Translations under genes and position numbers: made by a program | Shown here: positions 59,483-64,000 of the stretch, piece by piece | Layout of the letters: each line of letters begins with the position of its first letter | Position numbering within the stretch: position 1 is the first letter of the stretch | Source of the DNA: Excoecaria cochinchinensis | Taxonomy: Eukaryota; Streptophyta; Magnoliopsida; Malpighiales; Euphorbiaceae | Length of the DNA: 64,000 nucleotides | Assembly (NCBI GenBank): GCA_947683425.1 | Contig: CANTUQ010000008.1 | Location: 2,868,501-2,932,500, forward strand | Direction: 5' to 3' | The notes under the pieces: model-generated | Seen by the model: only the letters and a program-made list of their open reading frames with translations | Told to the model about the DNA's origin: nothing | The model's database searches: none

Positions 59483-60944
59483 TAATGTTTTAAAACTCGG
59501 GTTGAACCGGCCGGTTGAACCGTGAATCGGAAGAAAATTTGGATCGATTCAACTCAAAAATCGAAAGAGTAAAAAACTCGATTTGAACCGTTAAAACTCG
59601 GGTTGAACCGAAAATCGTTGACTCGGATCGAATTCCGGTTCAAACCCAAAATCTGGCCATTTCATTTTTTTTATTAAAAAATTAAAAGGAATCCCTAAAA
59701 TCTAAATCAGTGTAAACTAAATCTAAACTCAAAAGCCCTAGTTCCCGTTTTGGACTCCACCTACTCTGCTTCCTTATCTCGCAACTCTTTCTTCTTCTTG
59801 CTTTCTTCATCACATAGCGCTTTCTTCATCAATGCCGACTCCTTGCTTCGCCACTGGTCTAGTCTTCGACCAAGAAAGAATGCCGAATCAGTCTTAAATT
59901 TGATAGATCTATCCCGATTTTTAGGTTAGCTCTTCAAGTATTGAGTTCTTTTTTTTTTCTGGTTTTCTCTTTATTTATCATTTGCTATCTTTTTGTTTGA
60001 ACACATATGACCATTTATAACTTTGATTTATGCACTCTATATTTGGGAATTGAAGGGGGGTAGGAATCAATTTGGTTGGAAGCAATGAGATAATTTTGGT
60101 GGATGAATGGTATTATAAATATGGATTATGCAGAATTTTACTTGTTTCAAAAAGTACAAAATATACATTATGTTAAAGTTCCAGTGAAGTGATATAGGCG
60201 TATTCCTTAGGTGATTTTAGCAAATTTATTTATTTATTTTTATTTACCAATTAAGGGATGTAAATTCATTTGTCTATAAAAATTAATAAATGGATCCATA
60301 AAATTGTGACTTTTTATCTAAATTTGATTTACAATGTATAAATAATTGCTTAGTTTTTTTATTAAATTGAGTCAACATGAAAATATATCTTATCAAATTG
60401 TCATCCATTGCTCTATTTTTTTATTAAATTGAGTCAACATGAAAATGTATTTTATCAAATTGTCATCCAGTGAAAATAATAAAGGGAACTAAATTGAAGA
60501 AAACAATTAGATTGGTTCATAATTGATATTAATTTTATAGTATATATTTAGATTTTGAAGTTAATTGGAAATGTATTTTATCAATCTTCATTTCTAGCTT
60601 TTAATTCTTATCAAAACCCATCTTATTACAGAAACAGTAAAATAGAAAATGCAATTGTACTATCTATATTCATAGTATTAAAGAATTGATTAAAGAAATA
60701 GAATAAAGAAAATGGAATAAAGAAATTCTAAAAAATAAACCTTGAAGTACAATGGAGCTAATATTTTTCTAGTAGGACCTGATATATAGTTTATTTACCA
60801 CATTTTGTATAATTGAGCAAAATTAAATTTGTTAATATAATTAATTTTCTTGTAAGATCAATGTTTATTTTCATTTATTTGGTTATTTCTTTGGTTATTT
60901 TTACATTATAATGATATTTTTTGTTCTTCAATTATTAGAAAATT
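59483..60944 (+). other. hAT 5' region: subterminal repeats, leader, intron
   Basis: Short GGTTGAACCG/AACTCGGGTTG motifs occupy the first 170 bases. A CT-rich leader (about 59740-59925) ends near a possible donor (TTTAGGTTAGC), and AT-rich intron-like DNA follows to the ATG at 60945. A 70-bp tandem duplication (about 60355-60475, core ATTAAATTGAGTCAACATG) lies inside it. Confidence 0.55.
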
Positions 60945-63423
60945 ATGGTGGAAACACAATCTACTACACCAATTTCTGAAACACAATCCACAACTCCTTC
61001 CTCGGTACGTTCAGTTAGACAAAAAAAGGATGTGGCATGGAAATATGTCACCACAGCAACAAATGCAAATGGTAAAAAGATATTAATATGTGTATTTTGT
61101 CAAAAACAAAATCATGGTGGAGGCATTCATAGAATGAAACAACATCTTGCTTGAGAAAAAGGAAATATTGATGCATGCAAAAAGGTTAATGCGGAAGTTC
61201 GATTTGAAATTAAAAGCATATTGGATTCTAATTTGCAAAAGTCTAAGGAAAAGAAGGGGCTAATAAAAGAGGATGATATAGAAGTTTTTCCTTCTACCAA
61301 AGAGATTTCGAAAGGAAAGAGAATGGCATTAACTGGCATTGAATCGTATTTCAAACAAGGTGTAAGTGATCCATCTCAACTTAGTATTAAAGCATGCATG
61401 CAAAATAAGGATAAATGGCATGAGGCTGACTTGGCAATTGCATTATGGTTTTACGATGCATGTATTCCATTTAATACCGTGAACTCACCTTATTTTCAAT
61501 ATGCTATTGATAGAATAGTCAGCATGGGTCATGGATATAAACATCCTTCTTATCATGCTTTGAGAGTGAATTTGTTGAAAGATGCTAAATTGCATGTCAA
61601 GTTGATCATTGATGATATTAGAAATAATTGGGTTAATACTGGTTGCATAATAATGGGAGATGGATGGACGGACAAAAAATAGATAAAGGCCTCTAATTAA
61701 TTTTTTGGTTCATTGTCCGAAAGGGATTTCATTTGTTAAATCGGTTGATGCTTCTGATATTTACACGAATGCTGAAAATTTGTGTAATCTATTTTCTGAA
61801 ATTGTGGAGTTTGTTGGCCCTCGCAATGTGGTTCACATGGTAACAGATAATGGAGCCAATTATAAAGCTGCAGGCTTTAAACTTATGGAAAAATATCCTT
61901 TTATTTTCTGGTCACCATGTGCAGCTCATTGTATTAATTTAATATTGAAAGATGTTGGACAAATGCCCACAGTTGAAAGTTTAACGTCTCTTGCTTCGAA
62001 AGTAACTATTTTTGTATACAATCATAAGGTTACTTTGAATTGGTTGAGAAAAAGAGAGGGTTCACGAGAAATTATTCGTCGTAGTACAACTCATTTTGCA
62101 ACAAATTTAATTGCTTTGCGGAGTTTGTATGAACACAAGGATGATTTGCAAGCTTTGGTTGTTAGTGCTGATTATAAGAAATTTTTAAATTTGCAAAAGG
62201 CCAAAGAAGTAAAACAAATTGTGTTAGATAAAAATTTTTGGAAAAATTGTTTGATGATTGTGAGGATTATGACTCCATTGATACGCTTGTTGAGGATATG
62301 TGATATTGAAGAAAAATCATCTTTGGGATATATTTATGAGGGCAGGTATAGGGCACGTACGGCGATTATGAATGTATTTAAAAATAAGAAAAAATTATAC
62401 AAGCCCTACATTGAGATTATAGATAATAGATGGGATCGCATGTTACGCCAAGATCTTCATGCAACAACGTATTATTTGAATCCTGCTTTTCAATATGATC
62501 AATCTTCTTTTTGTAAGGAGTCGGAGATTATACGTGGTATCTTGAATGTGATTGATAAGTTAGAGGATAATTCTGATAGTACCAGCATACCGACACTTGA
62601 CGAGTTAAGATTTTTTCGGGAGCATGAGATGGGTTTTTCTTGTCCAAGGGCACTTGCTTGCAGCAAAAATACTAGACCAGGTAAGCATCAATATTACATT
62701 TCGATTACATTTGTGTATATATATTAAGTTCCAAAAACTAATAAAAGTTTAATATTATTTGCTTTTCATTTCTAATAAAAGATGAATGGTGGAGATTATT
62801 TGGTTATGATATTCCAAATTTGCAAAAGTTGGCTATTAGAATTCTTAGTCAAACTGCTTCTTCTTCTAGATGTGAGCGCAATTGGGATGTGTTCGAACGG
62901 ATTCACACTAAAAAAAGAAACAGATTGGAACATCAAAAATTGAATGATCTTGTTTATATTTACTACAACTTGCGATTGAAAAATAGGTGAGATACTTCTA
63001 ATCCATAAAATTATCTTTATATTTTTTATTTTGCCTCAAAATAATGTTATCATTGCTTACAATTATTAGGTTAATAAATTCCAAGAAAGCATATGATCCA
63101 ATTGATTATGAATCAATTGAGAAAACCGAATTTTGGATTGTGGAAAAGGAAGAAGAGGAAGGAGAGCTTGATTTTGATCAAATTGAGAAAATGATTGAAG
63201 AACATCCAAAAGATGATGGAGCTTCAAGTGTGCAATGTTTGTTTTTTATATATAATATAAATTTATTTTAGAATATTGAAAATTGTATGTAATTATATTT
63301 AATTATATATTTATTTTGAAAATTTTAGATACTTTGGAGCATAGTTTAGTTGAATCTAATCGAGGATTAGATGGAGATGGAGATGGAGACGGAGATGAAG
63401 TAGAAGATGGAGACGAAGATTGA
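60945..63423 (+). pseudogene. hAT transposase (BED finger, DUF659, dimerisation domain), broken
   Basis: Exons are 60945-62680, 62782-62986, 63070-63236 and 63329-63423. A BED-type zinc finger (CVFC..HRMKQH, 61090-61148) comes first. DUF659 core motifs follow (MGDGWTD, VTDNGANYKAAG, WSPCAAHCINLILKDVG). The exon at 62782 holds the hAT dimerisation helix (LSQTASSSRCERNWDVFERIHTKKRNRLE region). The C-terminus is acidic, with Gly-Asp repeats. Damage: TGA at 61152, a frameshift near 61675 with a stop beside it. Splice sites are all GT..AG. The long remaining frames show that it died recently. Confidence 0.88.
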
Positions 63424-63770
63424 TGATTGATGATTATTGTTTATTATTATGTTAAATGAATTTATTTAAATGTTTGTTTTTTTATATTATGTGAACTTAT
63501 TTAGATATTTGCTATTTATATTTGAACAATTTATTTGGTTTTTATATTGGCAAATTTTATTGGATTTAAAATTATTGTTTTTCTATTAATATTTGATAAT
63601 TAATTTGTTGTTAAAATGTATTTTTTATATACTAAATTTTTAATTTTTTATAAATAATTATATTTAAAAAAATAAAAACTCTGAGTCAACTCGGTCCAAC
63701 CAATTGACTCCTAACTCAGTTGGTAAGCCGAGTCGATATCCGATCCGATTCTGAAAACATTGCTCTTCCA

Positions 63771-64000
63771 AGATATTTAAGATGTGCCAAGAAAAATACA
63801 ATATCCAATAATAGATTTTCTTGTGACAAGACATGAAGCCCAATCACTATCACAATAAGCACTTAACTCCAGTGTACTGCTTTTGCTATAAAAAATACCA
63901 TAACCCAAAGTACCATTAAGATACCTGAACACATACATAGCAGCATCCCAATGACATTCCTTTGGAGTAGTAACAAAATGACTTAATTGCTGCACACTAA
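63771..64000 (-). mobile_element. Ty1/copia retrotransposon, upstream part (runs off window)
   Basis: The minus-strand frame 63995-63777 has the copia connection between reverse transcriptase and RNase H: HWDAAMYVFRYL, GYGI and AYCDSDWASC with the first RNase H Asp, then TRKSIIGYCIFLG. One stop follows, then Ser-Trp-Lys, where the hAT element was inserted; the frame continues in the 58912-59474 part. Confidence 0.9.

Larger units (their letters stand above)
59483..63762 (+). mobile_element. hAT transposon nested in the copia element
   Basis: The 4280-bp element has ends TAATGTTTTAAAACTCGG and inverted CAATGTTTTCAGAATCGG (14 of 18 matching), flanked by a perfect 8-bp duplication CTCTTCCA (59475-59482, 63763-63770). 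It contains a BED finger, DUF659 and hAT dimerisation transposase. Both ends have GGTTGAACCG-like subterminal motifs. Confidence 0.95.

Overview
This window is nuclear DNA from a flowering plant, almost certainly a eudicot. The evidence is spliced genes with GT..AG introns, very AT-rich intergenic DNA, two leucine-rich-repeat receptor kinases of the plant LRR-XII type, and plant transposon families (CACTA/En-Spm, Tat-type Ty3/gypsy, Ty1/copia, hAT, MITEs). The species cannot be fixed from the sequence alone. No tRNA, rRNA or CRISPR array was seen.

Host genes. Two full-length, apparently intact LRR receptor kinases lie on the + strand, RLK1 (14996-18180) and RLK2 (51716-54890). Each has two exons and a non-RD kinase. 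They belong to a tandem cluster. Extra copies of their 5' flank (14370-14870, 49620-49990, 51110-51350), 3' flank (57150-57340) and intergenic DNA (13255-13529 and 57622-57897) are scattered around them, with a third broken LRR gene at 58366-58911. The kinase halves are nearly identical while the LRR halves have diverged, as expected for pathogen-sensing receptors.

Transposons fill the rest, mostly nested. (1) From before position 1 to 12127 is a large CACTA element with a decayed TNP2 transposase and an apparently intact five-exon TNP1. A second, non-autonomous CACTA (5727-8686) sits inside its TNP2 gene with a perfect GTT target duplication. (2) From about 19063 to 39045 is a degenerate Tat-like gypsy element (A), split inside its reverse transcriptase by a 14.5 kb Ogre/Tat-like gypsy element (B, 22091-36551) with 2.7 kb LTRs and a CTACC target duplication. 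(3) From about 39045 to 43882 is a third CACTA (E), lying against the integrase end of A; it carries an antisense exon of a host FAD-dependent oxidoreductase. (4) From about 44099 to 49012 is a segment bounded by inverted repeats that holds microsatellites, a minisatellite and an antisense PRA1-family pseudogene. (5) From 55417 to 56865 is a hAT-like element with a palindromic MULE-type MITE inside it. (6) From 57947 to 58359 is a hAT-type MITE. (7) From 58912 to the window end is a minus-strand Ty1/copia element, interrupted at an RNase H codon by a complete but decayed hAT element (59483-63762) with an 8-bp target duplication.

The most notable points are three precise nestings that can each be read through the host reading frame, two captured host-gene fragments, transposase-binding motifs that differ between neighbouring CACTA families, and premature stops in element B that can all be explained by C-to-T change. 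No unknown enzymatic system was found.
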